Positions 10,900 through 22,869 of a DNA stretch of 64,000 nucleotides are shown one piece after another. The DNA comes from Ziziphus jujuba (lineage: Eukaryota; Streptophyta; Magnoliopsida; Rosales; Rhamnaceae): the NCBI RefSeq assembly GCF_031755915.1, contig NC_083381.1:8382501-8446500 (forward strand). The letters are read 5' to 3'. Position numbers and translations under genes: made by a program. How positions within the stretch are numbered: position 1 is the stretch's first letter; each line of letters opens with the position of its first letter. Under the pieces are notes generated by a model. That model was not told the DNA's origin and did no database searches. It worked only from the letters and a program-made list of their open reading frames with translations.

Positions 10900-12310
10900 C
10901 GATACTTGAGTTGATCAGATAGAGTTGGAGGATGGGCCCATAGTAAAAGACTTTCCAAACATATTTCCCAAAGAGTTACCAGGGTTACCACTAGAAATGG
11001 AAATTGATTTTGCAATTAATTTGGTCCCTATCATTGTTCCTATTTCCTTACCACCATATCGAGTACTCTAGCAGAATTAAGAAAATTAAAGGTTCAGTTG
11101 GAAGAATCGATGGATAAAGGTTTTTTAGGCTTAGAGTATCACCATGAAGAGCACAATCCTATTTATGAAGAAGAAAGATGGCATCCTAAGGTTGTGCATT
11201 AACTATAGGCAGCTTAACAAAGTTACTATCTCGAAGAGGTTTCCTTTGCCAAGGATAGATGACCTATTTGAGTAACTCCAAGGTGCAGAGTGTTCTTAAA
11301 TATTGATTTGAGGTCTGGATATCATTAGTTGAGAGTCAAGAAATCTTATATTCCCAATACTACCTTTGAATCTCGATACAGGCAACAGGAGTTCCTAGTG
11401 ATGTCGTTTGGATTCACAAATGCTCCAGTGGCTCTCATGGATTTGATGAACCACGAATTTTGCCTGTAATTAAACCATTTTGTCATCATGTTTATAGATA
11501 ACATCTTACTCAAAAAGCAGGAAAGAGCACAAGATGCAATTAAGAAAGGTGCTGCAAACCCTAAGGTTGAATCAACTATATGCCAAGTTTAATAAATGTG
11601 AGTTCTGCTTGGACAAAGTGGGATTCCTTGGGCATATAGTGTCAATATATGGTATTTATGTAAACCCCAAAAAAGTAAGAGCTGCCTTAAATTGGGAACA
11701 CCTTACCACAATGACTGAAGTATGAAGTTTCCTTAAGTTGACAGGGTACTATTTCACTTTGTTGAAGGGCTCTCAAAGATAGTGGGACCACTCCACTATC
11801 TAACCCAAAAGGGACTTAAATTTGAATGGAAGAATAAGTGTGGATGAAGCTGCCATGAATTAAAGAAAAGGTTGGTGTTAGCTCTTATTTTAATCCTACT
11901 AGAAGGAATGTGGGTTTCAAAGTCTATTGAGTTATGTCCCATGAAGGTTTGGGCTGTGCTTTGATGTAGAACCAAAGGGTAGTTGCTTATGTTTCAAGGC
12001 AATTGAGGAAGCATGAGTTCAATTATCCTACTTATAATTTGGAGCTTGCTGTAGTAGCATTTGCCTTGAAGACATGGAGACATTACCTATACGGAGCCAT
12101 GAGCCAAATCTAGATCGACCATAAGAGCCTTAAGTATATTTTTACACAAAAGAATTCAATATGAGGCAAAGGAGGTGGTTGAAGTTATTAAAGGATTACA
12201 ATTGCATAATCGCTTACTATATAGGCAAGGCTAATATGGTAGCTGATGCTTTAAGTAGGAAAGCTACTAGATCCTTAGCCTATGCACAATCTGTTCAACT
12301 TCCTCCAAAG
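10900..12310 (+). pseudogene. gypsy reverse transcriptase and RNase H, decayed
   Basis: Reverse transcriptase motifs can be followed across three frames: PIVKDFPNIFPKELPGLP (about 10935), [22 protein letters not shown] with [11 protein letters not shown] (about 11165-11270), and, at 11534-11725, LNQLYAKFNKCEFCLDKVGFLGHIVS. The catalytic YxDD region near 11490-11510 is degraded. RNase H follows: the RRWLKLLKDYNCIIAYYIGKANMVADALSRK block at 12166-12270 is the well-known end of this domain. Order and content are those of plant Ty3/gypsy Pol. Numerous stops make it inactive. Confidence 0.85.
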
Positions 12311-12479
12311 GTTAGGCTAAAGAAAATGGGAGTGGAAATGCACATGCATCCTTTTGGGTTACTTTTAGCAAGATTTTCATATGCTGCCAATATTAGTTGA
12401 TCATAGTTTGGAAGTCCAAATGGAAGGCCCTTTGAGAATAATCAAAAGTAACTTAACCAAGACTTTTCTATTAGAAAAG

Positions 12480-13370
12480 ATGGAGCCCTAGTATTCAAGG
12501 GCAAGCTTTGTGTTCCCGACATACCAGAGCTAAAATATGAGATTTTGAAGGAAGCCCACAGCTTGATGTATGCAATGCATTTAGGGAATACTAAGATGTA
12601 TCAAATATTGATTAATTATTATTGGTGGATTGGAATGAAGAGAGAAGTTGCAGAATTTGTATCGAAGTGCTTGGTCTATCAAAAAGAGAAAGATAAGAAA
12701 TAAAAGCCTTAAAAACAGCTCCAACCTTTATCCATCCTCGTAAAGAATTGGAAGCATATCATTATGGATTATGTGTTTAAACTCCATCCCACGATAAAGA
12801 AGTATAATGGTATATGTGTGATCATCAACCAACTCAATAGTTAGCACATTTCCTATCGATGCGAGAATAATTCTCTCAAAAAAAGTTGACTGAGTTATAT
12901 ATGAACCGTATAGTGAGTCTACATAATGTGCCAGTGAGCATCATATCCGACAGAGATCCACATTTCATTCGATGCTATGGAAAAATTTGGTTAATGCACT
13001 CAAACCAAAGCTAAATTTTAGCACCATCTTCCGTTCGGATATAGATGAACAATCAGAGAGGATAATTTAGAGCTTGGAGGATATGGTAAGATTTTGCATC
13101 ATGCAGTTGAAAGGAAGATGGGATGAGCATTTACCGTTAGTGGAATTTGTCTACAACAACAATTACCAATTGAGCATCGGGATGTCCTTATATGGGACAT
13201 TGTATGAGAAGCAGTGCAGGACCTCACTAAGTCAGAGTGAGGTGGGCAAGAAGCTTATTAAATCTAAGAATTTGGTTAGGTTTGATTACTTGTAGATGAT
13301 AATGGATAAGGTGAAAATCATCCAAGATAGATTAAAGGCAGCATATGATCGATAGAAAAGTGATACGGAT
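12480..13370 (+). pseudogene. gypsy integrase, decayed
   Basis: The integrase begins with the zinc-binding region (EILKEAHSLMYAMHLGNTKMYQ, then YYWWIGMKREVAEFVSKCLVYQ, about 12540-12690), in which the H-H-C-C pattern is largely kept. The core follows, with NWKHIIMDYV near 12750 (the first catalytic aspartate region), and a later frame at 13074-13295 reads LKGRWDEHLPLVEFVYNNNYQLSIGMS. Stops and frameshifts are frequent. No 3' LTR follows: after 13375 the sequence changes to unrelated AT-rich DNA, so the element is 3'-truncated. Confidence 0.85.
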
Positions 13371-13375
13371 GTGCT

Positions 13376-14917
13376 AAAATAAAATAAAATAAATATGTAG
13401 AATTCTAACTTTAATAAGATGATTGTACATAAGAACAGAAAACAAAAATAATCTAATGGGCTTTTTATTGAACTTTAAAAGAAAAAGCTATAACAATGAA
13501 AAATAAAGGACACTAGAAATCAAAATAAAGCTTGAGAGTCCTTTGGAAGGGTTAATTGATTTTGATTTTGTTAAGAGTTGTGTCTTCTGTCTTCTGGCTA
13601 CCCCTCTATATTGACCCCTTGAAGCTTCAATCCTTATTGAAATAAACTACCTAATTGATAAACTAGATAAAAGTATAATAAAATAAATAAATAAACCTAT
13701 ATAAAAATAATTATCTAATTTTGAATTAAATTAATATCCATCCAAATTTTGTATTTTGGTTAAAAATATATATATATATATACAGAGGTCAAACATTGCC
13801 CCTAAATTTCATCAAATAGGATAATTTTATGAAACGTGTGAATGTATTTGATGCTTCTCCATTTAATCCATCACAAGTCATGTAACGACCATTGACCTAT
13901 CAAAATATTGGGAATCTTCATGATTGTTGTATCCATTTTTTTGAACTAGACCATTTGGGTCGACCTTAAGGATTACCTAGTCTTCAATTTGGCATTTAGG
14001 ATTATCATCTTCCCCTCAACCTAAACATCTTGCCTCACAGTGATACGAACCTAGGTCAACTTGGTTCTAAACCCCGTATTAAGTTAGTCCAGATCAAAAT
14101 TAAGTTTAGATTCTAATGGTTACCTTGACCCCTAGTCAACTTGTGATTAGAAACCTCAGTATATGATGAAGATGCCACAATAGGTTTTAGATGTCTTATT
14201 GATAAGTCAAGATTGAATACTAGTTCTCTAATGGAGTTCTATGTGTTCTAAATGAACAAAGAAAATTCTTTCTTACAAAAAAAATTCTATATGAATAATG
14301 ATCTGAATATTATTGAGAAAACAAACTTTTAAATAGGTTTGAGTTACAAGAATAAAACCCTAAAAACATTAGGTAAAACCGGCCAAAAGTGTTGAAATGA
14401 TAGTGTGGCCGAATTTTACTTAACTTTCCTAATCCAATTCATATTGTTTAATTCATTAATTTTAAAAAAGAATTAATTAATTTACAGTAAAAATATTAAA
14501 ATATTAACTTTCCTAAATAATTTTTTCCAGCAAATAATTAAATAAAAACCAAAATAAAATACTATTTCCTAATTTAAAAATCTAATTTCTAAATTTGGAA
14601 AGTAGTTGACTAGTTTTCCAAATAAGTTATCTTTGTCTAATCACCAGCTAATTTAGACTCCAAATCAGATCCAATATGCCATATAGGATGCCAAATAGGA
14701 TTAGAACTACTCTCAACATGTTGCCACTGACTGAAATGATCAAAGCTTGCTTGGATGACAAGATAACTCCTTCCCAGCACCGATCACGCACAATTCGGCC
14801 AAAGTTGAAGTGTGTGCGCAAATGATGTGTTTGGACATCCTTGCTTCTACCTTGGCATGATTCTGTGACCTCTTGGTAAGCTCAATCATATTCATAAGTT
14901 AACAAACCCATCTCTTA
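13376..14917. other. Unassigned AT-rich DNA, probably retroelement-derived
   Basis: No gene, primer site or LTR end was recognised. There is a (TA)n patch at 13764-13782. Words such as 'aaaccggccaaaagtgt' near 14378, and the position just upstream (plus strand) of a minus-strand gypsy tail, suggest the decayed LTR or untranslated region of a minus-strand gypsy element. Confidence 0.35.
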
Positions 14918-15118
14918 CTACCCGGAGTCCTCATATGTGCCAAAACAGCTTTCTGGGTCCATTTCGGCCTTCACAACTTGAATGCTCAGTACGGGTTTTG
15001 AATCTTTTGATATTAATATACCTTCATGAGATTTAATTACTTTGTGAATAAAGCTAACCAAATTGTCCTTAAACCTTTTAGCTTGTGCCCTGGTAATTGG
15101 TCTGGTCTTCAATTGCAC
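14918..15118 (-). pseudogene. Gypsy polyprotein fragment (PITRAQAKRF motif)
   Basis: A 66-residue minus-strand frame contains RPITRAQAKRFKDNLVSFI. This resembles the [GP]xxTRARAKR block seen in plant Ty3/gypsy Gag or Pol tail regions, followed by an acidic PESCFGTYEDSG end. It is an isolated scrap. No adjoining protease, reverse transcriptase or LTR could be assigned on this strand. The assignment rests on the one motif. Confidence 0.55.
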
Positions 15119-15774
15119 AGGATCAGACTTGAGCGAGTTTTATTTGCGTAGGTACAGGCAGGTTCTCATCAGGTTTGGAATTAATTAAAAAGTTGGTGAA
15201 GTAAATATGAAAATATTGGCTTAAAAGGAAACCAATGGGTTTCTCACTAGTTTTTTGAAAATTTGCAACACCTTTAACTATAACAAACTTGATTACATTT
15301 TAGAAAGGTTATTTATAGCCAAAACTTAGCTTGTAAAACAAGCTTGACCGACCAAAATAACAGATGGAAACGATTTGCATCTTCATGAAGCAATGTGAAC
15401 ACAAGTAGGTCAAAATTTCTGGTTTACTTACCATTAAGCTAACCAATGTATGTTTGCCATGTGGTTGATGTTTATAGGTTGCTTAAACATGAAGCATTCC
15501 TTTTTTGGTTTATATATGGTCAAGCTTATTGCAAAGTAGCTTAAGTTCCTCAACCTCTTCTTTTGAATGTCTTCGACTTAGCTTGCTTCAATACAATCCT
15601 TTCTAAGATTTACCTCAACATGTTTAGCTAGCTTAATCTAGAACATATATAATAGACAAAACATAAACAGGCATACCCTTTGGCTTACAGCATTGCCTAG
15701 GGTCTGCATGCATTTGTTTCTAACATTCACCATTTTTCTAACACTCTTCCTTCGTAATGATAAGAACAACATAC
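15119..15774. other. Unassigned sequence between two retroelement scraps
   Basis: No open frame of note and no recognisable repeat border. It lies between the minus-strand gypsy fragment and the minus-strand copia RNase H fragment and is probably retroelement-derived as well. Confidence 0.3.
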
Positions 15775-15986
15775 AACATGTTTCTTAGTTCTTCAAATGT
15801 ATTTCTTGAGAATGGCGTAGTTAGTATATCTACTAGTTGTTCTTGAGTTGGACAACATCTAAGGCAAATTTCCTTGTTCTTCTTTGCTTCTTGAATGCTT
15901 TGATATTTGATAGAAACGTGCTTGATTCTTCAATGCTAAACAAGATTCTTTGCAATGGCAATGGCTAAAGTGTTATCACAATTAAT
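15775..15986 (-). pseudogene. Ty1/copia RNase H C-terminal fragment
   Basis: The minus strand reads CDNTLAIAIAKNLV, then two stops around a histidine, then RIKHVSIKYQSIQEAKKN, KEICLRCCPTQEQLVDILT and FEELRNML. This is the end of the copia RNase H domain: the CDN block, the R-x-KH-x8-R/Q helix and the T-x-x-Q-x-x-D-x-x-T tail. Two in-frame stops show it is dead. The rest of the element is missing: upstream on the minus strand (16000 onward) no reverse transcriptase is seen. Confidence 0.85.
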
Positions 15987-16388
15987 TTTGCTAAAGCATA
16001 TGATGACATGGCAATTAATGGTAATTTGAGTTGGATGCCAACTCAAGTTCCATCTCATCTTAGTATAGTTTTTGGTACAAATTTTTAATATCCCTAGCAT
16101 TATTATTATTATTATTTATCTATAAAATTATACAATACATTTTTGCACCAAACTTTGTATAATGATGAATACAGTACAGTTCAATACAGTTCTACCTATT
16201 TTTATGATAAAAATTAAAATAAAACAATACACATTTATGCAACAAACATTTTATATTGATTAATAAAAATCGGTTTAATATAATTAAGTTCAATACTACA
16301 CAATCCAGTTCAATGTGACAGAAATAATATAGTATAATTCTGAATATCAATCGAGATCAAAATGTATAAACTTTACACATTATCTTAA

Positions 16389-16393
<5 letters not shown>

Positions 16394-16437
<44 letters not shown>
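16394..16437. repeat. (CT)n microsatellite
   Basis: About 22 uninterrupted CT units. Confidence 0.95.
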
Positions 16438-16440
<3 letters not shown>

Positions 16441-16892
16441 TTTTAACCTTTAGCAAAATTTATACCTTTTTCTTAAGTTACATCTATTTAAAAGCGTGGA
16501 ATCAGTGGTTCTTACTTTAGGGAATCTGCCAAGTAATTAATATCAAATTGAGCTATCCTTAAGCTATATGCCAAATTTAGCCAAAGTTGTCTTGTATCTT
16601 AATGGTATGGAAATATATGAATAATTAACCTGAAAGTTGAAATGATACCGATAGCATATAGTACAAACTCCACACAGACACACACATATACATATAATAT
16701 TTATGTATACATCATATTATAATTTCATCAAAAACTATTATATATATATATATATATATAGCAATTTGCAGATGGAGCAGAAGCTGGGGCTAGCTGGAGG
16801 CTAAGAGTTTTGTAAAACCCAATTCTACTCTCCCAGCTGCTTTTTCATGCTGACTTTGGTTTAGCTTGGTAGAGATATAGTCCATATCATAT

Positions 16893-16893
<1 letters not shown>

Positions 16894-16937
<44 letters not shown>
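16894..16937. repeat. (CT)n microsatellite
   Basis: About 22 uninterrupted CT units, some 550 bp upstream of the RBOH remnant's first open frame. Confidence 0.95.
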
Positions 16938-16940
<3 letters not shown>

Positions 16941-17444
16941 TATGTATCTAATCACAACCTTTTCTTTTTCCATGCATGATGCGTTTTCTCCTAGTCTTTC
17001 TCTTCTCTACCTGCTCTCATTTTCTTTCTATTCCTGGCTAATTATAATTCCTGCCTGGCGTAGCATATAACTTCTCTTGCTATGATTCCTTTGTCTTATT
17101 CACAACCACACCAAACCAATTATATGTAATAGTTTTCTCTTCCCCTTCAACCACCCAAAACTAAGAAAATATATGTATGAAACATAAATATAAAGAAAAG
17201 AAAAGAAAAAACAAAATTGCTGCTTAGCTAGTAACTTTCAAGAATGAAATCAAACTGTCAATTGCTTAGCTAGCTCTCTTCTCCTTCATGGGAGAGCATG
17301 CAATTTAAAACAAATAAAGCAGCACTTATATTCTTGAAAAATAACCCATTCATCTTCTTTCCCTGCAAAAGGTTAAATTCTATTCTGCCAAACAGTATTT
17401 TCTTTCTTTGTTGAAAAAAAAGAAAACACACATTTTTATTTCCA

Positions 17445-20130
17445 ATGAAAACGTTATGGTGGAATAGTATCAGGAGATCATCAATGCAGGCTCATGTAAA
17501 ACAGCAATCCTCTGTGACTACAACTCCCTCATCCTCATCCTCATCCTCACCCTCATCATCTTCTTCTTCTTCTTTCAGTGCTAGTATTATTCCACTTTCT
17601 TTTTCTCCGGATCAGAAAAGCCAACACCAAACTGAGAGGACACAAGCTGAAAACCAGTGATCTTCTCTACAAAGAAATGGGGAGGCATCCATGGAATTTC
17701 TGATATTCATTGGCATCACTGGCCATGGTTGTGGTGCTGTAAAGTGGAAGGACATAGAGAAGCGGTTCAACCGGCTTGCCTTAATCAGGAACAGCCACGA
17801 ACCAGTTGTGAAATGGTCAGATTTTGGTTTTTGTATAGGTAAGAAAATCTGACCAGTTGTACTTTTTCTCAGGAAAAAATAAATAAATATAAATTTTCTC
17901 CACGGTAGGATATACATATTTTAACATATTAATCTCTTAATGATTTTGTATTATTTTAGATAAAATGGAGGCCCCTTTTGGCCATGGGACCAAAAGACCA
18001 TTCTTTGTTTTCAAAAGCAAGAAGTTATCAATAAGAAAAACACTACTTTTTTGTTTTTAAAATTTGAAACATATATGTTTTTTTATGCCAAACTCGTGAA
18101 TTCTATTTTGGCTATTGAAATAAACTTATGTGTTCTTGCCAAATTTTAATTATTTTTGGGCGGGAATGCAAGAATCTCAGGAGTTTGCGGTTGAGTTATT
18201 AAGGGCTCTGAGGGGATCATGAAGGAATTTGAAAAGTGATTTATCAAAAGCTGAACTTCATAGATACTGGGGTCAAATGACCGACCCTTGCTTCCATTCA
18301 GGGATAAGGCTTTTCTTTGACATGTAAAATTTATATGCTCGTCACATACATTTTACATATTTGGTTATTCCTTTCCAATAAATTTCCTTAAATCTGTGAT
18401 TGACTTAAACGGGATGGGGGTGATTTTATATTTTTATTTTATATATTTTTTTTAAATTTTACAGGTGTGATAGAAACATGGATGGGAAAATTACGGAGAT
18501 GGATATTAAGCAGGTAACTTATTACATTTACTAAAAAGCTTTTCATACTAATTTACTTTAAACAAATATATATATATATATAGGGTTTGATCTTGTAATC
18601 CTTTAGAATGAGGTATTTTGATAGAACTTTGATGTTCATGGTCATACGTTCAAATATAGCCACTACAGATGTGGCAACAGGCATTGTCATGGTAATACTA
18701 ATGGCTATGGCATTTTCACTAGCAGCAAAGTGGCCAAGCCGCCGTTCGCCTTCACTCCCTAGTTTAGTCCAGCGTGTCACTGGGTATAATACCTTTTGCT
18801 ACTCCCACCACTTGTTCATTCTTGTGTATGCTTTGCTCGTTATCCATTCTATGTTCCTCTTCCTAACAGACAACACAATTGAGAAAACAGTAAGCCTTCT
18901 TTTATAATTGCATTTATCATGAAATACGAATACAAAAAAATGGTTTAAATGATTATGATAAACTTTTTTTTATTATTATTATTTTTTTAACCCGTTTGTT
19001 GTTCTAAACATTTCCTTGGGCAGATATTCTTGTGCTAACATATATGGGAGAGAGGATCCTTCGTGCGGTAAGATCAGGGTGCTTTGAGGTGGAATTTCTG
19101 TAGGTATACCATCAAATTGCCCCATAAACTAGAAAAACATAGAAAAGGGATAGTGTGAGTTTTCATAATTTTACTGGGGAAGATGAAAAAAGTGGAAGTT
19201 GAGGAGACAGGTTGTAATTAAATCTCTCATTATCTTACACGTAAAAACACATATATATGTACCTGTATGTATATATGTTTTCCTTCTTGTGAGGTTACAG
19301 GATTTTAGTTTTGTTAAAAATGCAATCAAATTTAGTTTTCTTTTGGGGAAACTATTTGCTAATTGTTCTTGTTGCTTCTTTTTGTTTTCTTTTACTTGTT
19401 TGCAGGCAAGTTTTTATCCAGGAAAGGTTTTGTACCTAACATTGCAGAAACCAGAATCTCTTAGTTATCGGAGTGGCATGTACATATTCATTCAATGCCC
19501 TCAAATTTCATCAGTTGAATGGTAATTGTTATATATGCACCTTATCAAGTAATTTGTTTGTTTTTACACCTTATACATACAAATATATATCTGAGGGTTA
19601 CCTTGCATTGCATACAAATATATACAATTTCTACATGTTTTCCCCCTGCATGCTTAAAGCCTTAAAGCACCCAAGAAGTCAATATAATTGGAAAAATATT
19701 TCCATATATAATGGTAAATTTCTCTTCTCTCTTACAACCTCAGGCACCCATTTTCCTTAACTTCAGGACCAGTAGATGACTTCCAAAGAGTGCACATAAG
19801 AACTCTTGGAGAGTGGAGCTATCAAATATATAGTCTTTACCAAGAGGTAAAAACTGGGAGAAACTGAATGCAGACTACCAAACCTTAAATTTAGCTGGAA
19901 AACTATCAAATCCCTTCGAAAATTTCATATCTTCTCAAGTTTTGCAGGCGACGTCATATGGGGTAAGGGAGCATCCTAAAATATACATAGATGGACCTTA
20001 TGGAGCTGCCTCCCAAGACCATATCAAGTATGATATAGTTCTTCTAATTGGCCTGGGGATAGGAGCTACACCTTTCATTAGCATCCTCAAAGACATTGTT
20101 AATTTTATCCAAAATGCTTGCTGCAATAAT
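17445..20130 (+). pseudogene. Respiratory burst oxidase homolog (RBOH), internally deleted and 3'-truncated
   Basis: RBOH proteins are plasma-membrane NADPH oxidases that pass electrons from cytosolic NADPH through FAD and two haems to oxygen, making superoxide. Pieces in order: a Ser-rich N-terminal frame (17445-17657); WKDIEKRFNRLA...DFGFCIG (about 17740-17840); an EF-hand exon (18166-18323, one in-frame TGA) spliced exactly to 18465-18513, giving FFDMCDRNMDGKITEMDIKQ; helices 5-6 with the YSHHL haem-region histidines (18669-18889); GERILRAVRSG (about 19025-19100, stop at its end); PGKVLYLTLQKPE...GMYIFIQCP (19406-19521); WHPFSLTSGP (19744-19846); and [10 protein letters not shown] with [11 protein letters not shown] (19948-20130). 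The C-terminal junctions have GT/AG ends in phase. Helices 1-4, with one haem histidine pair, are missing between 18513 and 18669. The last NADPH-binding exons are missing beyond 20130, where an LTR begins at 20249. Confidence 0.85.
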
Positions 20131-20248
20131 GTAAGATCCTTGTCTTTACAATCCTTCCTCTACGTTTGAAGTTTGGAATCCACTAAAATGAGAAAGGAAA
20201 AAACAAACTGAGATCCTGACATTTTCAACCATGCTACAATAAAGTTTT

Positions 20249-20990
20249 TGTCAGGACCTATCTAAAATTCTTCACCGGAACCTTAAACAAGTCCTGATTT
20301 CAGGGAAACACCACTGAATCTCCCAACAGAAAATTTGACAGTATCTCCCCTAAGGGTAGAACTTACCACAATTTTCCTGCACTGAAAACACACTTCTAAA
20401 TGCATCACCTTATTCCTCCCACTTTCCTACAAAATATTATCACAAATTTCCAGGACTTCAAATAAATGACAGAGAATTAGTGCATAATTAAATAAATAAA
20501 CGTCCAAATAGTATACAGAGCGTTATCCACTACAATTGAATATGAAATTTAATACAAGATAGAAATGAAAGGAAAAGCCTTTTGGTCTTCGACAACGAAT
20601 CAAGATGTCGAGCTAGCCCCCGGACAATTAATGATGACTAACCTGGGCTTAAGGGAACGAAATTTAAAAAAAACGTGAGATGCTAATCATCTCAGTGAGT
20701 AACCCAATCTACTAAACAGGAAAATAAATAATAATAATAATATTAACTTGATTAATCAATAATAAATAGGTAACTAATTATTAAGTATTTAAAAATAACA
20801 TTTTCTCTCAAAATCTTTACGATTCACTCAGTTTGAAAAGTTTCCTTTTTAAAATATTTTCACAAAACCCAACATTTTATGCCCCAAAAATCTAGAAAAT
20901 ATTTAATTAATAATATGCAAATAAAAGACAATAAATTAATAATCCAAAAATTTTAGTGAGATCAATGCTAACAAGATGTAGTGAATGTTT
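20249..20990 (-). mobile_element. Gypsy-type LTR remnant, minus strand
   Basis: It begins TGTCAGGACCTATC and runs through 'ttcaccggaaccttaaacaagtcc' and 'cccaacagaaaatttgacagtatctcccc', and then 'cttattcctcccactttcctacaaa'. The same order of words is seen at 2592-2740 and, reversed, at 33780-33946, so it is the 3' end of an LTR of that family on the minus strand. The block 'cgtgagatgctaatcatctcagtgagtaacccaatctac' at about 20670 matches the 'ttacccaaatgattagcatctcatt' block of the gypsy LTR near 8610. The other end is not clear. Its insertion probably removed the last RBOH exons. Confidence 0.65.
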
Positions 20991-22869
20991 AAAGTTCGAG
21001 TCCCAAGATTTTGGAAAGTTCCAAACTTTGATGATAAATCAGAAATTAATAGTGTTGAAATGGTTTTAATAGATGAATATGTTTTTTTTTTAATTTTTGT
21101 TATATATTATTATTTATTTCAGTATATCTAATTTCTATTTATTCTTAATTTGCGGTTTTAGATTATTTTAATTTATTTTTTATAACAAATAATACATATA
21201 ATATAATTTAAAGTTTTGAAGCTTAAATATTATTATTTATGATATTATGTATATATATTATTTATATTATATATAAAAGTAAGATAACTAAAAGTAAGAT
21301 ATTTCCACATGTCATAATTAAATTTGAATATAATTAATTATTATAGATTATTTATCCAACCTTTGCATTAATGGGAAAACAATTTCATATTTTTATTTTT
21401 TTATTGGTAAGCTTGCCCATAGCTATGGATGATTGCTGGAAAACAATTTTATATTTTTATTGGTAAGCTTGCCCACAGCTATGGCTGACAACAATTAGAT
21501 TTGATCGGTTTTTTGCATTATTTTACAAAGCACAACTAAATCAATGAGAGAAACCAAATTAAATTGAGCCGATCATTATTGGTTCAGTTCATTTTTATTG
21601 GTTTATTGTTTTTTTTTTAAGTTTTTAATTTTTTATTTATTAATCTAAATTTATAATTATTAATACATTAAACTAAAAAAATTAATAATATAAAAATATA
21701 TTAAAAATAAATAATTATAACAAAATATTAAAAAAATTATATATATAATTGGTCCAGTTGAATTTGGTTTAGATTAAAAATTGTCCAAACCAAATCAAAC
21801 TGAATTAGTTCGATTTTGTTGCTTCGGACCAATTTGTGTCCACCTGTATTCACAACTAATGGGAATGGCTAGTGCCATCCAAGTACCCTAAAGGGCAGGG
21901 AAAGCTACACTTTGGTGTTAAAGTTGAGAAGGAAACTGATTCTTGAAATTTTAGTTTCATGGGATTTAGTTTCTTGAGAATTATTTTCTCCTGATATGTT
22001 TGATGAGTAATAGGAAAGTTGGGTCTTGTAAGTAATTAAATTTAATATTGTATAATCAATTAAGGGCAAATATGCAATTTAAAAAAAATTAAAACTATTT
22101 TCTGTGAGATTCTCAAAATGACACATTTATAGGTGGGAACAACTTTTCCACATATTTTCCTACATTTGTGGGAATCTAATTCCCCGGGCCCATATTTTTC
22201 CACCTAACAATAAATATCTAAACAAAAGAAAGTTATCACTTTCCTAAGAGAATTAGATTCTTACTAATTTTATCATTATCCAAATATGTTGTTAGGTCCA
22301 TTAAATAATATCAATGTAATAAAGATTAACTTCTATTAATTTAAACTTTTGAGAATAATGGCTATTCAACTTAGAACAAGAGCCTCAAGTTGATAATGTA
22401 ATGGTCATTGGAAATACTCCTTCTGCTCAAGTTATTCTCATCTTCTGAAGTCAAGTGACAAATTTGTCTTAGACAATGTAAAATGAAAATAAACAAACAT
22501 TTTGAGTATTTTTTGTTTTTTATTTTCTTTTTGTTTTTTGTTTTTTGTTTGTTTGTTGTCATTTAGACGAGTATACTTTAGATGCTATATTATTTGTTGT
22601 CATAACATATTTATTTCTGGTGGGGTGTGGCCTATCAATTCTGTCATCGCAACTTATATGTGCATTCTTCTATGGTTTATGGTTGGCTTACGAGTTTGCT
22701 TAAGTCTTCTAATCGTGCTATTCAAAATTTCTTCTGAACTGAATCTTCTATGAAGAGAAGTGCTACCGCTGTAAAATAGAATATTTGTTGCCTACCATTA
22801 AAATGGATGGCATTTGAATTGAAAATTTAACTTTGTTCAACATATCTTTTTTGTGAAAATAAGCTTGAA
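20991..22869. other. Unassigned AT-rich DNA
   Basis: No gene was recognised. A ~65-bp direct repeat ('aaaacaattt.atatttttattggtaagcttgcccacagctatgg') lies at 21379-21429 and 21441-21486. A 'ggtccagttgaatttggttt / aaaccaaatcaaactgaatt' inverted pair at about 21752-21806 looks like a small foldback repeat. T-rich open frames at 22502-22753 have no domain. Confidence 0.4.

Larger units (their letters stand above)
15987..17444. other. Non-coding region upstream of the RBOH remnant
   Basis: It holds two long (CT)n tracts (16394-16437 and 16894-16937), a (TA)n tract at 16740-16760 and otherwise unremarkable AT-rich DNA. The pyrimidine-rich stretch from 16890 to about 17030 would suit a 5' leader or promoter of the old RBOH gene. 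No TATA box can be tied to a transcript with confidence. Confidence 0.4.
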
